A stretch of DNA of 49,774 bases from an uncultured Clostridium sp. (GCA_945946655.1 CAMEWM010000008.1:1-49774), one strand, 5' to 3'; shown: positions 26,061-33,531, counted from the first letter of the stretch. Notes: generated from the letters alone by a model not told the origin. Numbers and translations are program-made.

Positions 26061-26912
26061 TTATTTTATATCAGATTTTACAACGGCATGCTCTTCTAAC
26101 AATTCAGGCTTTTTCAAATATTTTGAAAGAAGCTTAAAAGAAGTTGCATAATAATATCCATCACAAATTCTTTCATCTCCGACAAAGGCTATAGTAATAC
26201 ATTTTTCTTCATGTATCTCATCATCATCATAAACATAACTTTTCTTCTTTTTACCCATTGCAAAAAACATACTTGTGGTTCCAAAGTTGTACAAATGGTG
26301 ATATATACTATCTATTCCTAAAGAACCAACATTAGTCAAAAATACACTAGTATGAAATGGGCTAGCCGAAATAACTGCCTTAGGCATAGCGCCATGTCTA
26401 TCTAGAAAACTTAATATCTTAATAGCTACTCTGATAGCTCCATTAGGAACTAAACTAAAAGCCTTTGCTAGAATATCTGTATTATTTGAAGTCGAATTAT
26501 CCTTATTTTTTTCTATTGCACTATCAAGTTTTTCTTTAACTTCAAATATATTTTCTGTACCATCAAAAGGTAATTTTATAGTTGTTTCTTGACCTTCATC
26601 AGAAAAATTCTTTTTTATAGCCAAAGAAACATATATCTTATTTCTAGCAAATAGACTACCATTCATAGCAAATCTGTTTAAATAAGGTCTTTCAGCTAAG
26701 ATTCTAACCAATGCAGCATAAATAATATTCATATAAGATAATTTTATACCTTCTTCAGCTTTTTTATCAATATAAGCATCCATATCTTTTAATATGATAT
26801 CTTGCTTAAAATATACTTGTGAGTCAGATCTTTCTAACATTACATTAGGTATAACTCTAAAAAATGGAGGAACAGTTTTTAATTTCCTACCATCACTTCT
26901 ATGACCAAACAT
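26061..26912 (-). CDS. CAT/E2-like acyltransferase-fold protein lacking the catalytic His
   Basis: A 283-residue protein resembling the catalytic domain of 2-oxoacid dehydrogenase E2 (chloramphenicol acetyltransferase fold). It has no lipoyl or peripheral-subunit-binding domain. Family-like segments are YMNIIYAALVRILAERPYLN, SPFHTSVFLTNVGSLGIDSI, and GDERICDG at about residues 246-252. That last segment corresponds to the E2 signature DHRxxDG, where His is the catalytic base; here position 247 is Glu. No E1 or E3 gene is nearby, so a role in an oxoacid dehydrogenase complex is unlikely. It may transfer another acyl group or be non-catalytic. It stands alone with its own promoter and terminator. 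Confidence 0.8.
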   Translation of the reverse strand: MFGHRSDGRKLKTVPPFFRVIPNVMLERSDSQVYFKQDIILKDMDAYIDKKAEEGIKLSYMNIIYAALVRILAERPYLNRFAMNGSLFARNKIYVSLAIKKNFSDEGQETTIKLPFDGTENIFEVKEKLDSAIEKNKDNSTSNNTDILAKAFSLVPNGAIRVAIKILSFLDRHGAMPKAVISASPFHTSVFLTNVGSLGIDSIYHHLYNFGTTSMFFAMGKKKKSYVYDDDEIHEEKCITIAFVGDERICDGYYYATSFKLLSKYLKKPELLEEHAVVKSDIK

Positions 26913-26942
26913 TTTCTTTTTCTCCCTTTATTTTATAAATTA

Positions 26943-26971
26943 ATTGTACAATGAATGACGAATTTTGTCAA
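26943..26971 (-). promoter_or_regulatory. SigA promoter of E2-like gene
   Basis: Reading the minus strand: TTGACA (26971-26966), 17 bp, TACAAT (26948-26943). Confidence 0.78.
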
Positions 26972-27018
26972 ATTGTTGCATATAAAATAATCGAATATGC
27001 AGTATAAAAAGGTTATAC

Positions 27019-27046
27019 TTGAATTTCTAACAATTTGAAGTATAAT
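27019..27046 (+). promoter_or_regulatory. SigA promoter of radical SAM gene
   Basis: TTGAAT at 27019-27024, 16 bp, TATAAT at 27041-27046. It is divergent from the E2-like gene promoter. Confidence 0.7.
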
Positions 27047-27083
27047 AAAATATAATTAATACTATTAGAAAGTAGGAAGATTT

Positions 27084-27968
27084 ATGTTAGAACAATTAAA
27101 AGATTGTAAAGCTTGTCCATTTAAGTGTAGAGTAAATAGACTAGCTGGACAAATAGGAAAATGCAGATGTAATGATAAAATAAAAATAGATTTATATTCA
27201 CTTCATCATTTTGAAGAGCCTTGCATAAGTGGTAAAAATGGATCTGGCACAATATTTTTTTCAAATTGTAATTTAAGCTGTATATACTGCCAAAACTATA
27301 GAATAAGCCAAGAAGGTAAAGGAAATGAAATTACTATAGAAGAACTTGCTGATATATTCTTGGAACAACAGGCAGGTGGAGCTAATAATATAAATTTAGT
27401 TACACCAACAATGTACGTGTATCAAATAATAGAAGCAATAAAAATGGCAAGGTCAAAAGGGCTAATATTACCGATTATTTATAATACAAATGGATATGAG
27501 AATGTTGAGACTATAAAAGATTTAAATGGTTACATAGATGTTTATTTGCCAGACTTAAAGTACTATTCTGATGAACTTTCCATTAAATACTCAAAAGCAC
27601 CAAACTACTTTAACATAGCGACTAATGCAATACTTGAAATGATAAATCAAGTTGGAGTGCCAAAATTTGATAATAATGGTATTATAAAAAAAGGAGTAAT
27701 AATTAGACATCTAGTATTGCCAGGACATATACAAAATTCAAAGCACATATTAAAATGGCTTAAGGAAAATATAGACAAAAAAGCATATGTTAGTTTAATG
27801 GCTCAATATTTTCCAACGTATAAGGCTAAGGAAGATAAATATTTAAATAGAAAATTAACTAATAAAGAATATCGTGATATAGAGAAATATTTATACACTC
27901 TAGACATAGAGAATGGATATATGCAAGAATTAGGAAAACACGAAGAAGAATACGTTCCAAATTTTTAA
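27084..27968 (+). CDS. radical SAM protein, PflX-like (pyruvate formate-lyase activase relative)
   Basis: Predicted 4Fe-4S S-adenosylmethionine radical enzyme. The cluster motif CNLSCIYC has Cys at 62, 66 and 69. An N-terminal Cys-rich segment (C8, C11, C15, then C27 and C29) precedes it, as in the uncharacterised PflX/COG1313 group. Later segments include LVTPTMYVYQIIEAI, IYNTNGYE, DVYLPDLKYYS and VIIRHLVLPGH. The 294-residue length fits. No pyruvate formate-lyase or other glycyl radical enzyme gene is nearby, so its partner is not identified. It starts at ATG 27084 behind a GTAGGA site. Confidence 0.87.
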   Translation: MLEQLKDCKACPFKCRVNRLAGQIGKCRCNDKIKIDLYSLHHFEEPCISGKNGSGTIFFSNCNLSCIYCQNYRISQEGKGNEITIEELADIFLEQQAGGANNINLVTPTMYVYQIIEAIKMARSKGLILPIIYNTNGYENVETIKDLNGYIDVYLPDLKYYSDELSIKYSKAPNYFNIATNAILEMINQVGVPKFDNNGIIKKGVIIRHLVLPGHIQNSKHILKWLKENIDKKAYVSLMAQYFPTYKAKEDKYLNRKLTNKEYRDIEKYLYTLDIENGYMQELGKHEEEYVPNF

Positions 27969-27986
27969 TGTGGAAGAAAAATATAA

Positions 27987-28015
27987 TTGCAAAAATAAAA
28001 TACATGAAATATAAT
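27987..28015 (+). promoter_or_regulatory. SigA-like promoter before thioesterase gene
   Basis: TTGCAA at 27987-27992, 17 bp, TATAAT at 28010-28015, start codon at 28052. Confidence 0.65.
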
Positions 28016-28051
28016 AGAAATATAAGCATAAACTAGAAAAGAGGATAGAAA

Positions 28052-28777
28052 ATGGCAATATACAAGTGTAAGTCTAGAATAGGACTTGAAGATGTAGGCT
28101 ATTCAAATAAGATAACGAATAAAGCTATAATAAAAATACTAGAAAATGCAGGAGGAATGCATTCAGAGTCATTAAATTTAGGGTTAAATAGTATAGAAAT
28201 TACAGGATTTAGTTGGATATTATTAGGGTGGAAAGTAAAAGTTATAGTAAGACCAAGATATAATGAGGAATTGACTGTAAATACATGGGGAAGAGAGTCA
28301 AATAGAGCTTTTACATATAGAGATTATGAATTATATGATGAATCAGGCAATTTGTGCATAATAGCAACAAGTAAATGGGCTATAGTAGATATAAAAAATG
28401 GACACTTAGCTGAAATTACTCCTGAATTAATAGAACCATATAAATGTGAGGAAAAGAAAGTATTTAATTCAGATTATAGTTTTAAACTAAAAGAGCCGGA
28501 GACGATAGATAGAGAAATAAGATATAAAGTACAAAGAAGAGATATAGATATAAATAAGCATGTACATAATTTATATTATTTGGATTTTGCATATGAAGCG
28601 TTACCCGAAGAAATTTATGAAAATTGTGAATTCAACAATATAGAAATAATGTATAAAAGACAAACTAAATTAAATGATGAAATAAAATGTTTGTATACTA
28701 AAGATGGGGAACAAAACATAGTTACTATTAAGTCAATTGATGATAATTTACTCCATGCAATTATAAAACTATATTAA
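28052..28777 (+). CDS. acyl-ACP thioesterase (double hotdog)
   Basis: Predicted to release fatty acids from acyl carrier protein. The 241 residues form two hotdog halves. The first has LENAGGMHSESLNLG, SWILLGWKVKVIVRPRYNEE and TSKWAIVDIKNGHLAEI. The second has DIDINKHVHNLYYLDFAYEAL, matching the D.N.HVNN..Y signature of the plant-FatA-like bacterial family with one Asn changed to His. Length and order are normal for the acyl-ACP thioesterase family. A good site lies before ATG 28052, and a promoter-like sequence lies in the 83-base gap after the radical SAM gene. Chain-length preference cannot be read from sequence. Confidence 0.87.
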   Translation: MAIYKCKSRIGLEDVGYSNKITNKAIIKILENAGGMHSESLNLGLNSIEITGFSWILLGWKVKVIVRPRYNEELTVNTWGRESNRAFTYRDYELYDESGNLCIIATSKWAIVDIKNGHLAEITPELIEPYKCEEKKVFNSDYSFKLKEPETIDREIRYKVQRRDIDINKHVHNLYYLDFAYEALPEEIYENCEFNNIEIMYKRQTKLNDEIKCLYTKDGEQNIVTIKSIDDNLLHAIIKLY

Positions 28778-28796
28778 ATAAAAGAGGATTACCTAT

Positions 28797-29945
28797 ATGG
28801 GAAAAAAGACAAAAGAAGAAAAAAGATATATAATAATAAATATAATTTTGTTGCTAATTATTTTGACATTAATAGTATATATATATTTATTAATTAAAAA
28901 AAATAGAGAGACAATTATTACAGGATACGAATATAGCGTAAATGTTATAGTTTCTACTTTAGAAGTAGAAAAAAATAATACAGAGGTCATAAATGCATCA
29001 CAGAACAAAGAAAGTATAGTTGTTACAATAGATAAAGATGCACAAAGTAATGATGAGTACGATTTTAATAAAATAAATAATAACAAATATTATTACTACC
29101 AGTTAGATGCTAATGCAAAATTAATATATGATGCAATAGAAGATAATCTGAATAATATGAAGTCAGGATTATATCAAATAAAATTGCCCAATAGTGTGGC
29201 TGATGTACTAAAATATAGTAATGGAGATGATTTACTTGACCAAAGTTTCCAGTCTGCCTGGGATGCTTTGTCATTAGATAGAGTTGATATGTTTTTTATA
29301 GATGTGTCAAAAATAAATTTAAATATAAAGAAAACGACATATGGAAACAATGTATCATATTCTTTAGTCATAGCTCCTAGAGATGAATCTGGATATTTAG
29401 AAGATGGACTAACAGATGAAGTATCTGTAAATGCAGTATTGAACCAAGTAAAAAATATTAGAGATAACATTGTTAACTACATTACAGGAGATACATATAA
29501 TAAGGTATTACAAGTACATGATTGGATAATTGAAAACTTAGAGTATAGTTCAAATATTCAGAATGCAAATGTATATAATTTGTATGGAGCATTGATTGAA
29601 AAATCAGCTGTATGTGAAGGGTATGCAGAATCATTTAAGTATATTTTAGATGAAATAGGAATACCTTGTATATTGGTTAGTGGAAGAGCAACTAATTCAG
29701 AAGGTTTAACAGAGAATCATGAATGGAATTATGTTCAAATAGATGGAAAATGGTATGCTATAGATACAACATGGGATGATCCTATAGTGACTGGATTTGG
29801 CTATGTAACGAATTCTACAAAACATAAATATTTTTTGCAAGGTTCAAAAACGATAAATGAAAATCATATAGCAAAAGGGAAGATTACAGAGACTGGACAG
29901 GAATTTGTATACCCAGAACTAGAAAAAAATGCGTACAAAAAATAA
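28797..29945 (+). CDS. membrane-anchored transglutaminase-like protein
   Basis: A 382-residue protein with a basic start and a single membrane helix (about residues 12-33), then an extracytoplasmic region. The C-terminal half is a transglutaminase-like cysteine-protease-fold domain: VLQVHDWIIENLEYS, then Cys273 in SAVCEGYAES, His308 in ENHEWNYV and Asp323 in AIDTTWDDP, a complete Cys-His-Asp triad. Bacterial members of this superfamily are often proteases or peptide cross-linkers at the cell surface; the substrate is unknown. It begins 19 bases after the thioesterase stop and probably shares its transcript. Confidence 0.86.
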   Translation: MGKKTKEEKRYIIINIILLLIILTLIVYIYLLIKKNRETIITGYEYSVNVIVSTLEVEKNNTEVINASQNKESIVVTIDKDAQSNDEYDFNKINNNKYYYYQLDANAKLIYDAIEDNLNNMKSGLYQIKLPNSVADVLKYSNGDDLLDQSFQSAWDALSLDRVDMFFIDVSKINLNIKKTTYGNNVSYSLVIAPRDESGYLEDGLTDEVSVNAVLNQVKNIRDNIVNYITGDTYNKVLQVHDWIIENLEYSSNIQNANVYNLYGALIEKSAVCEGYAESFKYILDEIGIPCILVSGRATNSEGLTENHEWNYVQIDGKWYAIDTTWDDPIVTGFGYVTNSTKHKYFLQGSKTINENHIAKGKITETGQEFVYPELEKNAYKK

Positions 29946-29985
29946 TATAAGAGGGATAAGTTATATTATCCCTCTTATATATTAT
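29943..29985. terminator. bidirectional terminator between transglutaminase gene and murC
   Basis: Strong stem around ATAAGAGGGATAA (from 29947) / TTATCCCTCTTAT (to 29978) with a 6-nt loop, extended by A/T pairs. It overlaps the murC stop codon on the minus strand. Confidence 0.85.
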
Positions 29986-31370
29986 TTTGCTATTATCATT
30001 GGACCAATATTAGTAACTGTTCCAGCGCCGATTGTTAAAACTATATCATTTGGCATAACTCTATCTCTTATGTATTTTGCTATTTCATCAAAATCTGACA
30101 TATAAAGAGCTTGTTTGCCAACTCTATTAACATTAATCTGATTAACTAAATCTTGAGAAGAAATACCAAGAGTATCTGATTCTCTTGCAGCATAAATATC
30201 AGTTACAATAATATTGTCAAAGCCGGATAAAGCTTGAGCAAAGTCATTTAACAAGTTTTTTGTTCTACTATAAGTATGTGGTTGAAAAATAACCCAAGAT
30301 CTATTATATTTCTTCTTTTTCATAGCATCATATACTGCTTTTATTTCTGTTGGATGATGACCATAATCATCATAAACATAAGCACCATTTGTACTTCCAA
30401 CCAATTCAAACCTTCTATGAGCTCCAGTATATTTTAATAAACCAGATTTTATAACTTCTTTATCAATTCCATATTCATAACAAGTTGCAATACAAGCTAA
30501 TGCGTTATATACGTTATGCATTCCAGGAACAGAAAGTTTTATACTTTTAAAGAAAGAATTATTTCTGTATACGTCAAAAAGTGCAAAACCGTTATTATCA
30601 AAAGTGATATTTCTAGCAATAAAATTAGATTTTTCATTTTGAATACCAAAAGTCACAATTTTTGCATTTGTATTTTTATATAAATCTGCTGAATTTTTGT
30701 CATCTGCATTCAATATTAATAGACCATCTTTTGGCAATAGTTTTACAAATTCAATAAATGCATTCTTAACATGATCTAAATCTTTAAAATAATCTAAATG
30801 ATCATTATCAATATTTAGGATAATTTCTGTTTTTGGATGGAATTTTAAAAAACTTTCTACATATTCACAAGATTCTAATATGAAATATTCACTATTTCCG
30901 ACCCTATAATTACCATCTATTTGCTTTAAAATTGCACCAACTTGAATAGTAGGATCTTTGTGGGCTTCCATGAAACAAACTGAAATCATAGAAGTTGTAG
31001 TAGTTTTTCCATGTGTACCAGAAACAGATATTGTTTCTCTATAAGCTTTAGTAATTAAACCAAGGAATGTTGATCTTTCCATAGTTTCTATGTTTAATCT
31101 TTTGGCTTCTAGCAATTCTACATCATCATGAGATATAGCAGCACTATAAACAACTAAATCAGCAGTTTTTAAATTATCAAGATCATGACCAATCACAACT
31201 GAAATACCATTAGATTTTAATTTATCAACTAATTCGGAAGGATTAGCATCAGAACCTGTAACATAAAATCCCCATTTTTTTAAAATGGTAGCGATACCGC
31301 TCATGCTAGTTCCACCAATTCCTATCATATGTATATGTTTGTATTGTTTTAATTCTTCTAAATTAACCAA
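29982..31370 (-). CDS. murC: UDP-N-acetylmuramate--L-alanine ligase
   Basis: Adds L-alanine to UDP-MurNAc in cytosolic peptidoglycan precursor synthesis. N-terminal Rossmann motif HMIGIGGTSMSGIATIL, ATP loop SVSGTHGKTTTTSMIS, then NIDNDHLDYF, GAHRRFELVG and DDYGHHPTEI, all typical of MurC. I start it at TTG 31370 (462 residues): AAAGGAG lies 8 bases upstream, whereas the in-frame GTG at 31379 overlaps that ribosome site. It is a single-gene unit with its own promoter, away from the usual division/cell-wall cluster. Confidence 0.94.
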   Translation of the reverse strand: MVNLEELKQYKHIHMIGIGGTSMSGIATILKKWGFYVTGSDANPSELVDKLKSNGISVVIGHDLDNLKTADLVVYSAAISHDDVELLEAKRLNIETMERSTFLGLITKAYRETISVSGTHGKTTTTSMISVCFMEAHKDPTIQVGAILKQIDGNYRVGNSEYFILESCEYVESFLKFHPKTEIILNIDNDHLDYFKDLDHVKNAFIEFVKLLPKDGLLILNADDKNSADLYKNTNAKIVTFGIQNEKSNFIARNITFDNNGFALFDVYRNNSFFKSIKLSVPGMHNVYNALACIATCYEYGIDKEVIKSGLLKYTGAHRRFELVGSTNGAYVYDDYGHHPTEIKAVYDAMKKKKYNRSWVIFQPHTYSRTKNLLNDFAQALSGFDNIIVTDIYAARESDTLGISSQDLVNQINVNRVGKQALYMSDFDEIAKYIRDRVMPNDIVLTIGAGTVTNIGPMIIAK

Positions 31371-31408
31371 TTTGAGCACTCCTTTACATTTTTGCTTATT
31401 ATTGATAT

Positions 31409-31437
31409 ATTATATACTTAAATATGAAGTTTTTCAA
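31409..31437 (-). promoter_or_regulatory. SigA promoter of murC
   Basis: Minus strand: TTGAAA (31437-31432), 17 bp, TATAAT (31414-31409). Confidence 0.78.
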
Positions 31438-31543
31438 CATATTTTTTTTAAAGTACAATATGACTATATTCAAATATATTATTAACCACAAAAATATATG
31501 ATAAAAAAATTTATAAAAAAAATAATTTTTTTGTAAAAATAGA

Positions 31544-31568
31544 AGGAAAAAAAAATAAAATGGAGAAT
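31544..31568 (+). promoter_or_regulatory. SigH-like promoter of spoVG
   Basis: AGGAAAA at 31544-31550, 14 bp, GAAT at 31565-31568, preceded by GGA. The spacing and boxes match the SigH pattern known for Bacillus subtilis spoVG (AGGATTT, 14 bp, GAATT, from memory). No convincing SigA pair lies in the same stretch. Confidence 0.55.
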
Positions 31569-31576
31569 AATATAAA

Positions 31577-31599
31577 TGTACATACAAAATAATTGTACA
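31577..31599 (+). other. paired TGTACA boxes in the spoVG 5' region
   Basis: TGTACA at 31577-31582 and 31594-31599, 11 bp apart, right at the predicted transcription start. It could be an operator for a dimeric regulator or an RNA hairpin. Confidence 0.4.
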
Positions 31600-31629
31600 A
31601 AAATAAAAACATTGGAAGGCGGTGCTCAA

Positions 31630-31932
31630 ATGGAAATTACAGAAGTACGTGTTAGAAAAGTTAATTCAGGAAATAGAGTGAAAGCAGTTGCCCAAATAAC
31701 ATTTGATAATGAATTTGTTGTTCATGAAATCAAAGTTATAGAGAGACCAGAAGGTTTATTCATAGCTATGCCTAGAAGAAAGAAAAATGATAGGTATTAC
31801 GATATAGCTCATCCTATCAATCAACAAGTAAGAGATAAACTTACAAAAGCTGTATTAGAAAAATATGAGGAAGCAGAAGATCCAGAACCAACTACAGAAA
31901 CTGTATCTGATTCTGAAAATGAAGCTGAATAA
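31630..31932 (+). CDS. spoVG: septation/sporulation regulator SpoVG
   Basis: A small nucleic-acid-binding regulator conserved in Firmicutes. The first 85 residues match the family: EITEVRVRKV, RVKAVAQITFDNEFVVHEIKV, GLFIAMPRRK and DIAHPIN. The 15-residue acidic tail is variable in the family. I start it at ATG 31630 (100 residues) behind GGAAGGCGGTG; an upstream in-frame ATG at 31576 would add 18 residues outside the family and overlap the TGTACA pair. A SigH-like promoter upstream fits expression at the onset of stationary phase and sporulation. A terminator follows. Confidence 0.94.
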   Translation: MEITEVRVRKVNSGNRVKAVAQITFDNEFVVHEIKVIERPEGLFIAMPRRKKNDRYYDIAHPINQQVRDKLTKAVLEKYEEAEDPEPTTETVSDSENEAE

Positions 31933-31933
31933 T

Positions 31934-31963
31934 TAAAAAATACCCTTAAAAGGGTATTTTTTT
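31934..31963 (+). terminator. terminator after spoVG
   Basis: TACCCTT/AAGGGTA core with flanking A and T tracts; T7 follows the stem. Confidence 0.9.
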
Positions 31964-32011
31964 GTGAATAAAAGAAGGCTCCCCCAAACCAGAATAGCCG
32001 GTTGGGGGAGC
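31964..32011 (-). terminator. GC-rich terminator of orphan gene 2
   Basis: Minus-strand hairpin GCTCCCCCAA (32011-32002) / TTGGGGGAGC (31987-31978) with inner CCGG pairing, then CTTCTTTTATT. Its GC-rich stem is unlike every other terminator in the window. Confidence 0.85.
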
Positions 32012-32015
32012 AGGA

Positions 32016-32225
32016 TTAGTAGCTTGTAGCTCTTACCGCCGGTTGGCCAAAGAGCTTAGAGACATATTCAATGGGATTACCAGGATAGTTTGAGCCGTCG
32101 CGTACGACGAGCAACACAGAGTCACCTTTGTTGGAGGACTCATAATCGATCCCTATCAAACGGGACTGATTGGCCATAAAGACCTCAGTGTCTACCCGGA
32201 ATAAACCTCTTACAGAAATGCTCAT
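32016..32225 (-). CDS. small GC-rich orphan protein
   Basis: A 69-residue protein of unknown function, soluble in appearance, with alternating hydrophobic/polar stretches suggesting beta strands (RLIGIDYESS, SVLLVVRDGS). No Cys, no signal peptide, no known motif seen. The coding sequence is about 47% GC by hand count, against AT-rich genes on both sides. AAGGAG (minus strand, 32242-32237) lies 11 bases before the ATG; a second in-frame Met at codon 17 lacks such a site. It has its own promoter and GC-rich terminator and lies between spoVG and a synthetase-like gene. Likely horizontally acquired. Confidence 0.68.
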   Translation of the reverse strand: MSISVRGLFRVDTEVFMANQSRLIGIDYESSNKGDSVLLVVRDGSNYPGNPIEYVSKLFGQPAVRATSY

Positions 32226-32261
32226 TTCTTTCTACACTCCTTTTTATTTGTAGTAAATTTC

Positions 32262-32290
32262 ATTATATCACAGAGTTAAGAAAAATACAA
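32262..32290 (-). promoter_or_regulatory. promoter of orphan gene 2
   Basis: Minus strand: TTGTAT (32290-32285), 17 bp, TATAAT (32267-32262). The -10 is perfect and the -35 weak. The sequence is AT-rich like the host. Confidence 0.65.
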
Positions 32291-32360
32291 TATTTTCCAA
32301 TAAATAATTTTGGAAACATACCGATTAAGAACTTTGTCGTAAATTGTATTTAAATTTTTG

Positions 32361-32389
32361 TTGAAAAAAATACCAAGACATGATATAAT
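32361..32389 (+). promoter_or_regulatory. SigA promoter of synthetase-like gene
   Basis: TTGAAA at 32361-32366, 17 bp, TATAAT at 32384-32389; start codon at 32422. Confidence 0.8.
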
Positions 32390-32421
32390 AAAAAAATGCC
32401 AATGAGAAAGAGAGGGATAAT

Positions 32422-33114
32422 ATGAAAAGCATAGATGAGATGAGAGCAAGCTATTATGATTATATTGAAAAACAACGTAGAGGATATGAAATAACTGCTG
32501 CAATGATTGGATATATAGTTCAAAGAATGCAAGAAGATTCGATAATATCTGGCGAAGTCACAATAAGTGGCAGAATAAAAAGCTTTAAATCTGCATATGA
32601 GAATACTGGAAAAAAAGCAGTTGACGATTGTTTTGGCCTAAGAATCATTGGAGATAGAAGTGACTTAAGACGAATAGAAAAAGAGCTAAGAAAAATATTA
32701 GTAGTAGATGCTACAAAAGACCATAGTAAAAAGAAGGATACATCGTATAATGCTATACATGAGATGGTGCATATGCATAGAAAATATGCAGAGAGCAACG
32801 GAATAGAACCACAATTATTCCCAGAAATAGAAATACAGTACTGGGATGAAGAAATGAGACAGAAATGTTTATATGGAGAATTATCATATGCAAATTATAA
32901 AAAGAGAGATTTGCCAGCAATATTAAATAGACTTGATATGGAACCAGAAAATGCATTTAGAGATTTACCGATGTGCTATGAAATACAAGGAAATAATATA
33001 AGATTGTTAGAACCTCAAGAGACCTTATATAAATTATATCCGGAAATAAAAGAACTAGAAGAAAAAAGGAGAGTATCTGTGGTACCAGATACTGATGATG
33101 AAATGAATAGATAA
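32422..33114 (+). CDS. divergent RelA/SpoT-type nucleotidyltransferase domain protein
   Basis: A 230-residue stand-alone protein resembling small alarmone synthetases in motif order: GRIKSFKSAYE, DDCFGLRIIGD, TSYNAIHEMVH, EIEIQYWDEEM and ELSYANYKK. Compared with RelQ/RelP-type enzymes, several active-site positions differ. The Y-R-S-L-H motif reads Y-N-A-I-H, the E-I-Q-I-R motif reads E-I-E-I-Q-Y-W, and the E-H..Y-K motif lacks the His. It may be catalytically weak, non-catalytic, or use other substrates. The C-terminal 50 residues are charged and unassigned. It has its own promoter and a weak terminator, and lies immediately before the ribosomal protein cluster. Confidence 0.78.
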   Translation: MKSIDEMRASYYDYIEKQRRGYEITAAMIGYIVQRMQEDSIISGEVTISGRIKSFKSAYENTGKKAVDDCFGLRIIGDRSDLRRIEKELRKILVVDATKDHSKKKDTSYNAIHEMVHMHRKYAESNGIEPQLFPEIEIQYWDEEMRQKCLYGELSYANYKKRDLPAILNRLDMEPENAFRDLPMCYEIQGNNIRLLEPQETLYKLYPEIKELEEKRRVSVVPDTDDEMNR

Positions 33115-33127
33115 TACATATAAAAAT

Positions 33128-33169
33128 AAAAATTGGATTAATATGATTTTATATTATCTAATTTTTTTT
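33128..33169 (+). terminator. weak terminator after synthetase-like gene
   Basis: AT-only imperfect stem (AAATTGGATTAATA / TATTATCTAATTT) followed by T8. Confidence 0.6.
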
Positions 33170-33195
33170 ATTTGTAATAAATTTGTAAATAATCA

Positions 33196-33224
33196 TTGAC
33201 TTTTGTGTGAAAAAAGTATATAAT
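33196..33224 (+). promoter_or_regulatory. SigA promoter of the S10 ribosomal protein operon
   Basis: TTGACT at 33196-33201, 17 bp, TATAAT at 33219-33224. Start of transcription is expected near 33231, about 300 bases before rpsJ. Confidence 0.82.
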
Positions 33225-33337
33225 TATTAGGCATGTAAGATAGCGTTGAAGTGAAATGTGGCTACAACCATTGAAAAACCAGAGGTTGGAGGGAACTTTC
33301 ATGGAGCATGTCATGGCTGAGACCAGGCGGTAAGGTT

Positions 33338-33375
33338 AAGTTAGCTGTATGAGCTATGCGAGTTACAGATAACTT
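33338..33375 (+). repeat. 38-nt inverted-repeat element, copy 1
   Basis: AAGTTA (33338) pairs with TAACTT (33370) and CTGT with ACAG, around an inner GC-TAT-GC mini-hairpin. The same element recurs at 33943-33980 before rplC. Confidence 0.8.
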
Positions 33376-33405
33376 ATGCAAAATATCAAAGATATTTTGC
33401 ATATA

Positions 33406-33491
33406 TATAAACGATACTTATCCCAAGATATTCATGCAAAAAACTTGGGCTTTTATATTGGTGAAATATAGAACACCAGGGTGCGTTTATA
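33406..33491 (+). other. predicted four-way RNA junction in rpsJ leader
   Basis: P1 TATAAACG (33406-33413) / CGTTTATA (33484-33491). Inside: P2 CCCAAG (33422) / CTTGGG (33444), followed by CTTTTAT and therefore terminator-like; P3 TATATT (33454) / AATATA (33465); P4 CAC (33474) / GTG (33481), which abuts P1. The P2 hairpin could act as an attenuator. Read by eye, not energy-folded. Confidence 0.5.
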
Positions 33492-33531
33492 ACTTCCTGC
33501 CAAGAAAAATAAATTAAGGAGGGAAAATTAC

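Larger units (their letters stand above)
33231..33531 (+). promoter_or_regulatory. long structured leader of rpsJ (S10 operon)
   Basis: This stretch of about 300 bases has no open frame and is more G/C-rich in its first half than other spacers. Visible pairings in order: CAACC/GGTTG (33265/33284), a 38-nt inverted repeat (33338-33375), a perfect 12-bp hairpin (33376-33402, loop AAA), then a multi-branched domain closed by TATAAACG/CGTTTATA (33406-33491). S10 operon leaders in Firmicutes and proteobacteria can be controlled by a ribosomal protein (L4 in E. coli). This leader is a candidate for such control; I do not recognise a named RNA family. Confidence 0.65.

Noticed and set aside
33231..33531. 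Possible tRNA or small housekeeping RNA in the rpsJ leader
   Set aside because: No cloverleaf, T-loop GTTCRA sequence or CCA end; its position after a promoter and before rpsJ fits an mRNA leader better.
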